Assembly (NCBI GenBank): GCA_023078555.1
Contig: CM041200.1
Location: forward strand, 7,355,361-7,419,360
Source: Ulva prolifera
Taxonomy: Eukaryota; Chlorophyta; Ulvophyceae; Ulvales; Ulvaceae
DNA length: 64,000 bases
Direction of reading: 5' to 3'
Position 1 is the first letter of the stretch. Every line of letters begins with the position of its first letter. Of the stretch, positions 22,858 through 33,700 are shown in pieces. The position numbers were made by a program, and so were the translations under genes. The notes under the pieces were generated by a model. It was not told where the DNA came from. It worked only from the letters and a program-made list of their open reading frames with translations, and made no database searches.

Positions 22858-25800
22858 ATGAGCGGCCTACCTAAAGAAATTAGCCAAAGCACAGATGCCA
22901 TCGAGGAAGGGGGTCTGATAACCGTACTATGGGGTGACCGAGGTGAAATGAGCTTTCAGATAGGCCACGATTACTCGCATGAGGAGCAAACGCTGATGTT
23001 TGAAGCTGCATGCTCTCTGGGGCACGCCTCGCCCGACGACGACGACGACACGGAGCTCTTGGGTAAGAAAGCAGCGTACGTCCGGGTCGGCAAGGAGTAT
23101 CGACTAAAGAAACTCTGGCGGATATTCGAGGACATCAAAGCGCTTCTGAAAGGGGAGGCAAGGGACATCTTGCGTGACGGGAAGATCCTTGTCGTGAGAG
23201 AGAAGGAAGGGGCACAACCCATCGCGACGAGGAAGACTCGCAAGCCGGGGACAGCCATGCAGAAAGTACGCCCTATATGCAGATGATGTGAGATACTGCG
23301 GCAGCGAGATCGACGGTGGCCGTTGTAGTGTCGATTCGATACTGTTATGCTCGATGTTACCTTGAACCAGCCAGTCCGCAAGCATGCCGGCAGATGGTCA
23401 TCGACAGGGAGACGCCCGTGAGATCCTTATGATCTGTGACCTCTGCAGGAACTGATGAGGTACTTTATGTGGGGAGCTCCCATGGCGTCTGACATCGAGG
23501 CCATCGCGAAGTCCGTCAACAAGGCCGCCCTCTCCGCCGAAGGCAAAGCTGCCTTGGACACGGTTCTCGATATGTTCTCAGAAGAGCAATATTGCGTGGC
23601 AACTCGCGAACTCGGTGGCAACATTCTCACCCGACTGGTACGCCCGACCTGCGCTGATGCTGAACGATGCATCATGATAACCTTCGCGTCGTGTACGTCA
23701 AGAGAACGAACACACGGCGTCAATGCAAAAAACGATATTTACTCTGCTTATACAAGATAGTTTCGTGTCGAACCCATGGAGCAGTGTTGGGGCCGAATGT
23801 TTGTGTGCGCTTGAAGGCCTGAGGAGTATTCGTAGCACGATTATGCATGGTAGTAGAGGCTCACCTGAGCGAAACATGATTGATGACTGCAGCGACACGT
23901 GCCTACATCCGACAAACCTGAGCTCAGAGGCGTGCGGCGGGCTGCGAGGGCCGTAGAGGCATTCTACGCCAAGCCCTATGAGGCGGGCGGCCTCCCCGCG
24001 GATGTCTTCAAAATGACGGTGAAGCAAGTGAATAACACAAACTCACTCGTGCGCACGCTCGCACGCAATAACAAGATTTCTACGATCCAAGATGCAAAGA
24101 CAAACTGTGACTCCGCCAGAGGCATCATCAAGGCGCGAATTGTAGAATTATCCCAGGTACGGATTGGCATAGTTTGATTATCCGGAGGTAATTTTAACCG
24201 ACCGATCTCTGTATGGGGTGCATGAATCAACTGCGCGTGTGTAGAAGGTCATGACAACGTCTGATGGGATGCGTGCGCCTAGCATCATGGACTCTCCCGT
24301 GGAGGAGCGCGAGGCTACACTCGCGTCACTCCGCAAGGAGGGATACTTGACCATGAAAGAGTGGCTGCGACAGGGGCTGGTGCCGGTGCTACCTTTTCAG
24401 CTTCCCCCGGATGAATCCATGGCAGCCCAGCGATTACCCGTACGACACCCCCTTGCTACGATGCGTCACGCCAGCCGCAGCGATACGATCGCATGGTTTC
24501 GTGATAGTGGCGATCGCTACCGTCATGATCATCTTAGTCTGCCAACCGATGTCGGATCCGCTTGTCACACTGAATGATTAATCCCTTGCATAGCAACGCT
24601 GATCGCGACCAGCGGATGGGAAGCCCAGTTAGCTCGTTGCAGTGACGGAGCCATGAACATTTAGACAAGAAATGGCATCACGAAAGACTAATTTGCTCCT
24701 TGCAGTCAAGCAACTGCAGCAGTCAAGGCACCACAGCCGCTCAGCGCAAAGCAGGGAAGCGGAAGTCCAGACAGATGGGCAGCCTACCCAGTCTTAGTGA
24801 GGACGAGGCTGATGACCATCAAGCAGTGAGCCAAGATGACGACGGCATTGGGACAGATCGTGACGGCGAGGTACGATGCCATGCTGGGCCTACGTGCACT
24901 GATTCACATTCGATGGCTCGCACCCTCGCAGCGCACACACAGTCACTTGCCTGCATTTGACGCCCGAGTGTATGTCCAACAGCCGGGGTTTTAAGCCCCT
25001 CACGCAGGCTTGGCGAGGCAGGAAGCTGCTGCTCAAACATAATCATGTGCTTGGATTGCCACAGACACTTGATGTGTAGGATGATGATGTTCTGGTCGGA
25101 TTGAGGATGAAGGATGTCGTAGCGCTTAAGAGACATCACGACCATAACACAACTCGTAGAGCTGAAGGCTCAGGATCACAGCAAGATGACGAAACGGCCG
25201 GGGACGAGAATGTACCTATCAACATGCAGAATCTGGACCCCCCAGGTGAGCGTGGTGTCAGTGACCAGCATTCGCATCCTGATCAAGCGCTAGACGCCCG
25301 GCAGCAAGCATTGGCCAGGTTAGGGGTTGATGTGGTGCCTTCAAAGCCTGCTCCTCTAACAGGCGAGGATGATCTGCCAGACGTTCACAAACCCGTCCGG
25401 CAAAGCCGTCGCAACAAGTCCCAACAGCCCCGCACAACAAAGCCACACAAGAAGGCCAAGACAACAGCAAATCAGGATGTGGGGTCAGCTGCCGGCGAAT
25501 CCTCTCAGCCGAAGTCGGGAACTGTTGCAGATATCCTAGAAGGTTCTCTCCACAAAGACGCAATCAAGATGGCTGGTGCGTATCCCTAGCACGTGTACTT
25601 GATAACTCTTGGCTGACCCTCAGAATAGTTGGTGTGCATTACCATTTATTGTGGGCGATATCGCCCTCTCCAAATTGAATAGAAGGGAGGCTGTGTTCCC
25701 CGCTCCATCTGCTGGCAGTTGACATGATGTGATTTGCCAATGTAGGTGTGACTCTTGATGATCGGGTTGTCTCGGGCATAGACGATGCAGCTTTTGTCAA

Positions 25801-26245
25801 GGAAATGACCATCAAGGCTGGAACAATGAGCGGCAAAAAGCATCAACCTTTGCGAGTAGGAAAGGCTAAAGAGTCACTGACCGAGATGAAGGTAACCCAC
25901 CCCCGTGCGTTAGGCCCAACATGGCTATTTCAGTCCAATAGCAACGGGCTATTGAGTGCATACGTTGCATACAGCTTGCCTGACAGCATTGCCAGATGAC
26001 CTAGGTCTCTGCTTGTGTCTACCTGTAGGCGTATCACTAGTACCGCTCCATACGTATGCCATGATTCCACTTGACAACGCGGTAGACGTGTGCAGAATCT
26101 ACTCATTGAGTACATTGATGATCAAGCACTCCTGGCAAGACTCAAGGCCGCAGATCCGCGTGATGATGATGCGGTGGCACGGAAGGAAGGCGCTCTGGAG
26201 CGGCTGCTCTCCGCCATTGCCAACTTCTGTGACATTCCGGTGTGA
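22858..26245 (+). CDS. Second CACTA gene, eight exons, unknown family
   Basis: Exons 22858-23265, 23449-23637, 23893-24156, 24245-24439, 24706-24870, 25080-25575, 25746-25891 and 26096-26245 join in phase with gt...ag borders, giving 670 aa. I do not recognise the family. The protein is hydrophilic, with an acidic patch near residue 60 (PDDDDD), a helical segment rich in Ala/Lys/Glu (about 140-280), an acid-rich middle, and a basic cluster around residues 505-530 (RQSRRNK ... KPHKKAKTT) that could be a nuclear-localisation signal. By position it is the counterpart of TNPA in maize En/Spm, which binds subterminal repeats. That role is inference only, since no sequence similarity to TNPA is visible. 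Confidence 0.75.
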
Positions 26246-26639
26246 GAGCTAGCTTTCACGTTGACTGGCGTGATTGTCAAGTTTGTAGATCTACATAATG
26301 TTGTTAATCGAAGGCTCATTCGGTTTGTCTTCCTCTCATCTAGGGGGGTTTGGTTTTATAGTTAGCCTCCGATTAGTTGCACTGTAATGGTGTGTAGACC
26401 ACGGCAGCTAGCTCAACTGTGAGTAGTGCATGTAGACCAATGGACCATGGGTAACGATGAATGATTGCAGTTCCATTTGTAGTACCACTATATCCACACA
26501 ATCAGGGCACTAGATCGGCCTAATGACTGCTCTCAATATGGGCTCAACCGTGGCACAGCCGTCGGGCCGGGAATATGTTGTATCCACCTTGTCCCAAAGT
26601 GGGCCTTACGGTGTCTCCTTCTCAGCAGTATACTGTCCC

Positions 26640-26888
26640 TATGGTGTCCCGCCGTTCGTCCTAACGGTGTCCTATCGTTCGGGAACGTATTAGGTTAGGA
26701 TGTCCTTACTGTAAGGAAGAATCCTTCGTGTCTTATAGTGTCCTTATGATGTCATTAAGTAAGGACAGGCGGCTGCCCCCAATCCTCATTCGGGCCTTAT
26801 TCTCGCCTTATACTGTCCCTACGCCCTATATAAGGACAGTATAATGACGCAATAAGGCCGGGGTAAGGACAACTCAGTGCTGGTAGTG
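26640..26888 (-). repeat. CACTA right subterminal and terminal repeats
   Basis: Multiple GTCCTTA, GTCCCTA and TAAGGAC motifs crowd the last 250 bp and end in the 25-bp terminal inverted repeat (26864-26888). Confidence 0.8.
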
Positions 26889-27536
26889 TGCCATTACATG
26901 CAACTTGAATCGGTCGCGGCTGCAGGTGTCCATGTTCAGAGTCCGGCCTGCAATTGCCGATGACGGGCTACGCCGTGCATTCGTGCGTGCAAGAACAATG
27001 CATAGAACTCAGGCCATGCATGCCATTTTGTGCTGACTGTGTTGCCATGTGATCGTCTTGGCATAGCTACAGAATCTGTGCAGCCACGCTCAAGCCGTTG
27101 TCATGGCACCGCTATCTGGCATGCATGCAGAGGCGTGGTCCAGGGGAGACCTTTTTTCCCGGGCCGTTGCCATTTTCGCCCTCGATTTGATGCTACAACC
27201 GCCGGATGTAGGTGATCATGATGCAGCATGAAACTCTTCCGGGTTTGGAGCTTCAGGTCGTCAGGATTGTGCGACTCGGCTTGGCCGGGAAAGGTGAAAT
27301 TAACACTGAGGCTGTCGCTGCAGGTGGTGGCGATGCTAGAGAAGGCCACGCCGTTGCCGTGGGAGGGGGAGCTCAGCCGCGGCGTGCAGCGCAAGCTTGG
27401 GTTGCTCAGCCGGCCGGTGCTGCAGCTGCTGCAGCGGGAGCCTGAACGCCGAATCACACTCGAGGCCTTCCACGCCGCATGTGCCCATGTGTTTGCCAAC
27501 AGCACAAGCGCTTCGCAGCCGGGTGGCACAGGCTGA

Positions 27537-30500
27537 CGGGTTTCAGCCCATATATACTCGACGCATGGCCACGTACCAGAACACATGCATGGTCACCTAT
27601 GCATGCATGAGCAGCATGCAAGACGTACCTCAGAGGTTGTCCGATAGGATGTCTGGAGAAACAGGATGCGTGATGGCTGCTACCGCTCGAGACATTTGAG
27701 ATGAGAGTGTAAATGATTTATATTCAGCTTGTATCTGATCGGCGATTTCGCTTGACGTAATCGGGGATTTTGCTTGACGTTGTGTGCATGCCTGCACAAG
27801 ACTGCAGATGCAATGCCACAGACATCAGACGAAGGACACACCACTCATGCACTCCAATTCGCAGCGCAGCTGGTGCACCCCAACCTTGCATGCCATGCGC
27901 ACCAACTGGAGCCACTGCCGCCGGCAAGGCAGGCAAGTCAACACCCCCCAACCCATTTTGGTCCACACCGTATGCTATAGCTACTAGCACGCGCGTTGAA
28001 TTTGGCAGCATATCCAACAGCAATTCTAGCACAGTAACGCAGAATGTGCTGCAGCAACCTAGTCAACACACTTCACAAAGACTATGGCAGCCGGCAGGGG
28101 TGAGCAGTCGGAGACGCCGTGGTCGCTCTCTCCTTCCGGTTGTACCCTCGTGCAACATACCTGCACTGTTTTCCTGGAACAATGCTCATGTCTCGCAAAG
28201 CCTAAATCTGCAGTCATAGAGGAGGAAATGGCCGCAGACAAGCACATAATCACCGTCAGCATTCAAAGTAGCATGTAGGCGGTTGACCCTACGATGGTGT
28301 TGCAGTCGGTGCGCCTGGAGACGGGCCGGCTCCCGAGTACATGCAGTACATGCCACTCTTGGATACGCTCTTCAGCACATGTGTTACAAGAACAAAGCAA
28401 GCAAGGCAGGTAGCACCGCGAGCAACAACCAGAAGAACCGCACACCCATGCAACCCGCCACACGCAGCACACATCAGCACACCCACGTATCGTCAGCACC
28501 TGCGCTGGCCACAGCCACACAGCCACACAAGCCCCCACACCCAAACTCCCACACCCCACACCCACAAGCACACCCGCACGGGGCCCCGCCCACCAGCCCG
28601 GCGCCAGAGCCACGAAAACACATGCAGCTGAGGCTGCAAACACACCGAGACACCAACAACAGCCCCCCGGTGGAGGCCCCAGCCTCCCCTACAGGCCTAG
28701 CAAACCCTACCCCGCCCAACACCCACACATGTGTGACACTGGGTGGGTGATCGTCGATGGTATGTGTGTCAGCGTGATCTGCCCGCCCCATGGCCACAGC
28801 CAGGGCAGGGTTCCGACGGTGAACGGAGGGGGCATGCAGCTCTCCGCAGCCCTTTGGGTGGGCCGTAATGCCCTGTGTGCTTGTTGACTTATTTCAAGTA
28901 CATCAGCAAGATCTTATGCTAACCATCGAGAAACCAGAGAACAGGGAGCTGAGCTTCTAAGACGTGCACAGCGCACCCCCAGCCACCACAGAGCAGGGGT
29001 AAACTTGTAAACACCGCGTGAGAAAGGCGAGGGCCCGCTCGATCCGCGACGGTGGCTGGAGCGGACAAACGGTGAGATGCTGGTTTCTCAGCTGGCTCTC
29101 GATGGTTAGCATAAAATCTAGCTGAGCTGCAGTGCGAAGACGATGTGCATGCCAGTCAAGGGCGCCACGCAGGCGACAAATTTGACAGGTTGTGCACAGC
29201 CCTCGGCTACGCGAGCTCTGCAGGTACCAGAAGCTGCCGTGTGTCGCACTTCGATCTGATCAGAGCAGTCTGGGGCAATTCGCAGTGACGGCATGCTCAT
29301 GCCACAACGATTCAGGTTAGACGTCTGCAGACCATGTGCATCTTGGGCTCATACTCGAAGCTGGCGGTGTAATGGTTGACCGCACGCTGACGGGGTAGAC
29401 AGACGCTGGAGCAAGATGCTGGGAAAAGGATCGACATTAGAGAAGATTAATTATTCTTATTTGTCGACAGAGATATGCAGATGATCTCGTACCGCATGAC
29501 CGCTTATGCCGCTTAAGCTCATGGTTGCATCTGCAGCTGCTCACCTCTAGATCTGCCGAACCATTCATGTCTCAGTCCTGCGCGGCCTGAAGATTTAAGT
29601 TATTCCAATAGCTCAGCAGAGGGCGACCAGCAGTGTTGCGCCGTGAAGCAGCAGCGATTTGCCTGCGAGCTCGGGCCCGACCGGGGTACGTTTACCTCCT
29701 GCTCTCGGATACAACTTACAGCGGCGTCCTGGAGGTTGCTCTGCGTTTCGAAGTCGTAAGCAAAAAAATGCAATGCACCAGTAGTACTGCTTGTGCCCCG
29801 ATACACTGCCGTCAACACATTTCTCGGTGTCGTTGCGTCATCATCTGAGCTCAGTGCAGCACGCCAAGTGCTGCAAACACACGTGAACTTCCGGGTTCAG
29901 TGCCTTTGGGTAGATCTTGTGACGATATGACGCCGGTAGGAGGTGCTCTACATGTGCACGGCGCATCGGCTACTCTCAGGCTGCCGCGCAAGCCGCTTAG
30001 AGCTCTGCAGAGCTCACTTGTATCTCCGAGATAACGCCTGCGGCCCCGTTCCGGAACGCATCGCACACCATCGCAGGGCCAACCCACTGCATCATCTTCT
30101 GGCAGGCGTTTATTCGCTGCATCCGTAGCTAGCGCTGTATTGAATCTGGAATCTAAGAACGGTTGGCTTGGCCGTGAGTTTGTGGTCCTCACACAAAGTC
30201 CTACCTTTGCAAAAGATATGACTGTACATGTGGACGCTAGCCCACCTTCCACGAAGCAGCTTCTTCGTGAGACATTCTTGTTACATGTTTGTTACTTCAC
30301 ACCGAGTGAAGAGAGTCTTCTGCCGTCAACTTGCGTGTCGTTGCTTCACAGCATCTCTGCTACCAATTTTATCTCACAGTGCTGCATCACATGTTGATGC
30401 ACCTTGATCAAAGCCTATTCGTTGGAACCTGTATATCGGCATGTGTACTCGAAATATCCCATTAATTTCGCTGGTCAATTGATTTGTTCTGTTGCTCAGC

Positions 30501-30702
30501 CTGAGGAGGCATCGGCGAGTCATCTGGCGCTCCGGTGGCACAGATCTTGTCAGCCTGCAGCTGCTACGCTGAGTCACTCGCTCGGAGGCGACGTGCATGC
30601 TGATGGAATAGAAGATTGGGCCACCAGAGGACACACTCTACACGTGGTCAACACAGAGGCACACATGAGGCCACGCAAGTGATGCAGAGCACCGGCCCTG
30701 AC
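27537..30702. other. Intergenic region, no gene recognised
   Basis: Only short frames without coding-like third-position bias are present. The region holds one SINE-like repeat copy, a long CA-rich stretch (about 28470-28740) and otherwise unremarkable sequence. Confidence 0.5.
28378..28490 (+). repeat. Dispersed SINE-like repeat, copy
   Basis: The core gcaaggcaggtagcaccgcg is followed by accgcacaccc and cacgcagcacac. The same series of blocks recurs at 57188-57300 and, more diverged, at 8507-8575, 46785-46850 and (inverted) 61985-62100. Confidence 0.6.
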
Positions 30703-33700
30703 ATGGCCGCTGCCGCCCCTGGCCCGGCTGCAGGCCCCGCGCCGGGCACTGCTCCGCCCCCGGCTTCCACTGCCGATGTGCCTACCGCATCTCAGGCTGC
30801 AGAGGCCCCTGAACCAGATGGCCTGCAGCTGGAGATCCCGGCGGCCAATATCACGGTGGTGCGGACGGCGGGGGAGCTGCAGCGCGCGGCCCTCGCCGGC
30901 GCCCAGGACATCGAGATCCGCGCCCACCTTGACCTCCGCTCCCTCGAGCGTGCTGTCAACCCTGCTGTACTACCCGAAGCCGAGACCACAAACTATGTTA
31001 GAAGACCTGCCCTGCTGTATGCGTCACCACCGCTGAGATCAATTCGGGTGTGTTTGTCTGCTGCTGGTGGTGCATGCTACTAGTAGTCCTCGCTGAAGTT
31101 GCCATAGCCAGCAGGTACAGGCTTGACGCAGCTTCCACTCGTACGTGGCTTATATCTGCGTATGCCGCCCTTCCGACACACGACTGTCAGGGGGTCATCC
31201 ACTCCCGCTAAAGGGTGGTCCCCCCCCGGGCGCGCAAAATTCGCTGCGAAACAGAGAAATTGGGGAAGGTTTCCACTATTGTCTATGTTGAATGAACAAT
31301 CGTAGTGTTTTAGTTCGCAGTCTTGGGCAAAATGGGTCACAATCGCCGAAATGGCCGGTCTGGTTGGGGAGAACCTCGATTTGCCGTCCTCGGCTCCCCA
31401 ATGTTGCCCAGTGTCTCAGCTCCTTTCCCAATCTTTCCCAAACTTCTTCTACAACCTTTGCTATTGTGTTATGTTGCCCCTAGATGGCCGCGCTGCATCG
31501 AATTTGTCAATTGGGAGGCAGCTGATTCGTGCACGTTGAGACGGCACGCAGGGGTAACAGTGCACAAGTGAGACAAAGCGAGTAGCTTTACCTGTGTCTA
31601 TTCGAAAATTATCACACCATTTTACGTGTCTTGGCATCTGCAGTTTCAGCGCTCTCAAATCGTTCCTGTCTCTCTGACAGGGCAGCAGACGGTGACCCGG
31701 AGGTGCACCAAATGAACCCTGCTTGACAACATAAGCAAAATCACGAGAGCATATAAACTCGTTTTGTTGCCTGGACGTCGACAGGAACCAAGTCACAGCC
31801 GTTCGGAGCATTTGTGCTCGTGCAGTGTGCAAGCCAATGCAGTTGCAGAGCTGAACAACGGTCGAGGCTCAAACGGGCCCACATACAGGATGCAAGTCCA
31901 AATCCTGGAGTGAGTGGCGTAGTGTGGTCGATGTGTTTAGTGAGGTGGCGAGTCTGTTGTGGAGAAATTGAGTGCCTGACATCCTCCGATGTGGGCTACT
32001 TCTCGCGAGGACGCTGTCAAACAGCGCAGAATGCTTGTTCCGACTGCTGATCTAATGGTCGTGTTTTGGTATGCGATGAGCACGTGGTTGCGTCGCGTTA
32101 CGAAAGAACTGTGCGTGCAAACGTGCCATACAGCCGTCGACGCACGTAATCGGCGTTGTCTCATTGATCAACGACACTGCTTAACATATAACAAAAACAC
32201 CATCGATCGACGCTTGCTTGCCGTCTCCAGCAAGTTGATTAGCAGCCGAACGACACTACGTACTGTACACACTGTGTCGGGTCACCCGCATACAACGGAA
32301 ATACACCAACCACAAAGATAGCAACATATTATAGCTTATTTATGGCGTGGTTCGTGTTCTGGAAGCAAAGGCGAGTGATTGGGGACGTTATCTCTTCGTT
32401 CTGTCGATATTGGGGAGAATGGCTGATTTGTGCCGAAAAGGGTACGAACCTTGGGGACTTTTCCCAAGACTGAGATCGAACACTACGAGTTCCCAACCTA
32501 CCTAAACAATAGTGGAAACCTTCCCCAATTTCTCTGTTTCGCAGCGAATTTTGCGCGCCCGGGGGGGGACCACCCTTTAGCGGGAGTGGATGACCCCCTC
32601 GACTGTCTTTCGACGAGTGACTGTTGTAAGACACATACGGAGTGCGTTCTGCAATGGCCACCGTGTTGGTGTGTGCTAGATGTCTGCCCCGCGTCAGCTA
32701 TGGGCAGTGAATGGTCCTAGCATGTACAGCCAATAGCTGTAGCTTCACATCACCTGTGCGGTTCCACATCATATGTCAATTATGAATATGTGCCAGTGCT
32801 GCGGCATTGACATCTGGTGTGAATTGCGCAGCAATGTGATGTGTGTTGCAAACGCTTCTTGGCACGTGCACCGGGAGGGATATGAATCCTCTAGCTTTGA
32901 TCGTACGTGTGCACCCCTTGATCATGATTACCTATTATCATTGTGCACTGACGGCCAACAGATGCTGATCATGCTTCTAGCTTGCATTGTAATAGCATCG
33001 TCTGCTCACGACGCTATCGAACATCCTTTGATACGCACAGTGGCGTCAATGTAATTGGCGAGTCATGCTTGCCGGCATATGAGTGTGCAGGGCAACTGCT
33101 CGGAGCCGGACGCAGAGGCAGAGCTAGGCCTCCCGGCGGGGCACCTCCTACCCCTGAAGCTTCGGCAGTGCCTTCTCCTTATGGATCAATCGTGGCTTGT
33201 GGTCAACAAGGGCAGCATCTGGGTGGACAATCTCTACCTCAAACTCAGCCGCACAATGGTGCAGCCAGTGTTTGCTTTCATCACCGCTGGGGTGCTGTCA
33301 CTTGGTCCTCCGGAGATTGACCGGAGTGACATCTACGTGACTGCCACAACGTTCCATGGGGAGCACCGCGGCACTGCATACGGCATCATTTGTGACATCA
33401 ATAAAGTAACGATCTATGCTGATGGTGCGCACCACTACCTGCCTTGCTTGGCATGTCCTTCTGGCATCTACTGGTAGGATAGCTAAATCAAGTACGAAAG
33501 CGATTGCCATTAATGTCGATCGATTGGAAGCTCCTAGTGCTCCGGCTGTCATAGGCTGTCATGTACACCGGTCCTTGGGGTGCTGACGCCGATATCCTTG
33601 TGTTCATGTTCTGATGCCTGACAGGAAACCAGTCAATCAAATGCTCGTGTACCACCATCCGATGATGGCAGGCTGCCTCTAAGTGCCGTGTGCATATGCC

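Larger units (their letters stand above)
15225..26888 (+). mobile_element. Complete autonomous CACTA (En/Spm-type) DNA transposon
   Basis: The 11,664-bp element starts CACTACCAGCACTGAG and ends with its inverse complement. The inverted repeats match over 25 bp (15225-15249, 26864-26888). The flanking 3-bp target duplication is TGC (15222-15224, 26889-26891), the size expected for CACTA elements. Both subterminal regions are dense in GTCCTTA/TAAGGAC motifs in both orientations, comparable to the subterminal repeats bound by the element's own protein in maize En/Spm. Two same-strand multi-exon genes lie inside, with a tandem duplication between them. Everything visible is intact, so it may be active. 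Confidence 0.95.
15116..27536 (+). pseudogene. Kinase-family fragment split by the CACTA element
   Basis: Two pieces of a receptor-kinase gene remain. At about 15116-15185 the end of the penultimate exon reads ELLTGAPAFDLVDYGR, followed by the family-typical donor gtgtgc at 15186. At 27324-27536 the last exon reads VVAMLEKATPLPWEGEL...RRITLEAFHAAC and ends in TGA, with a ctgcag acceptor before it. The CACTA element sits 39 nt into this intron. Removing it gives an intron of about 470 bp, close to the 501 bp in gene A. The HRD and DFG parts of the exon, and everything upstream, are missing, cut off near 15116 beside the LINE. The result cannot encode an active kinase. Confidence 0.75.

Noticed and set aside
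28263-28643. 126-codon minus-strand frame rich in Cys and Val
   Set aside because: It lies across the SINE-like repeat and CA-rich DNA. Composition explains the hydrophobic look.
29851-30252. 133-codon minus-strand frame
   Set aside because: No recognisable domain, no splice partners, no strong codon bias.
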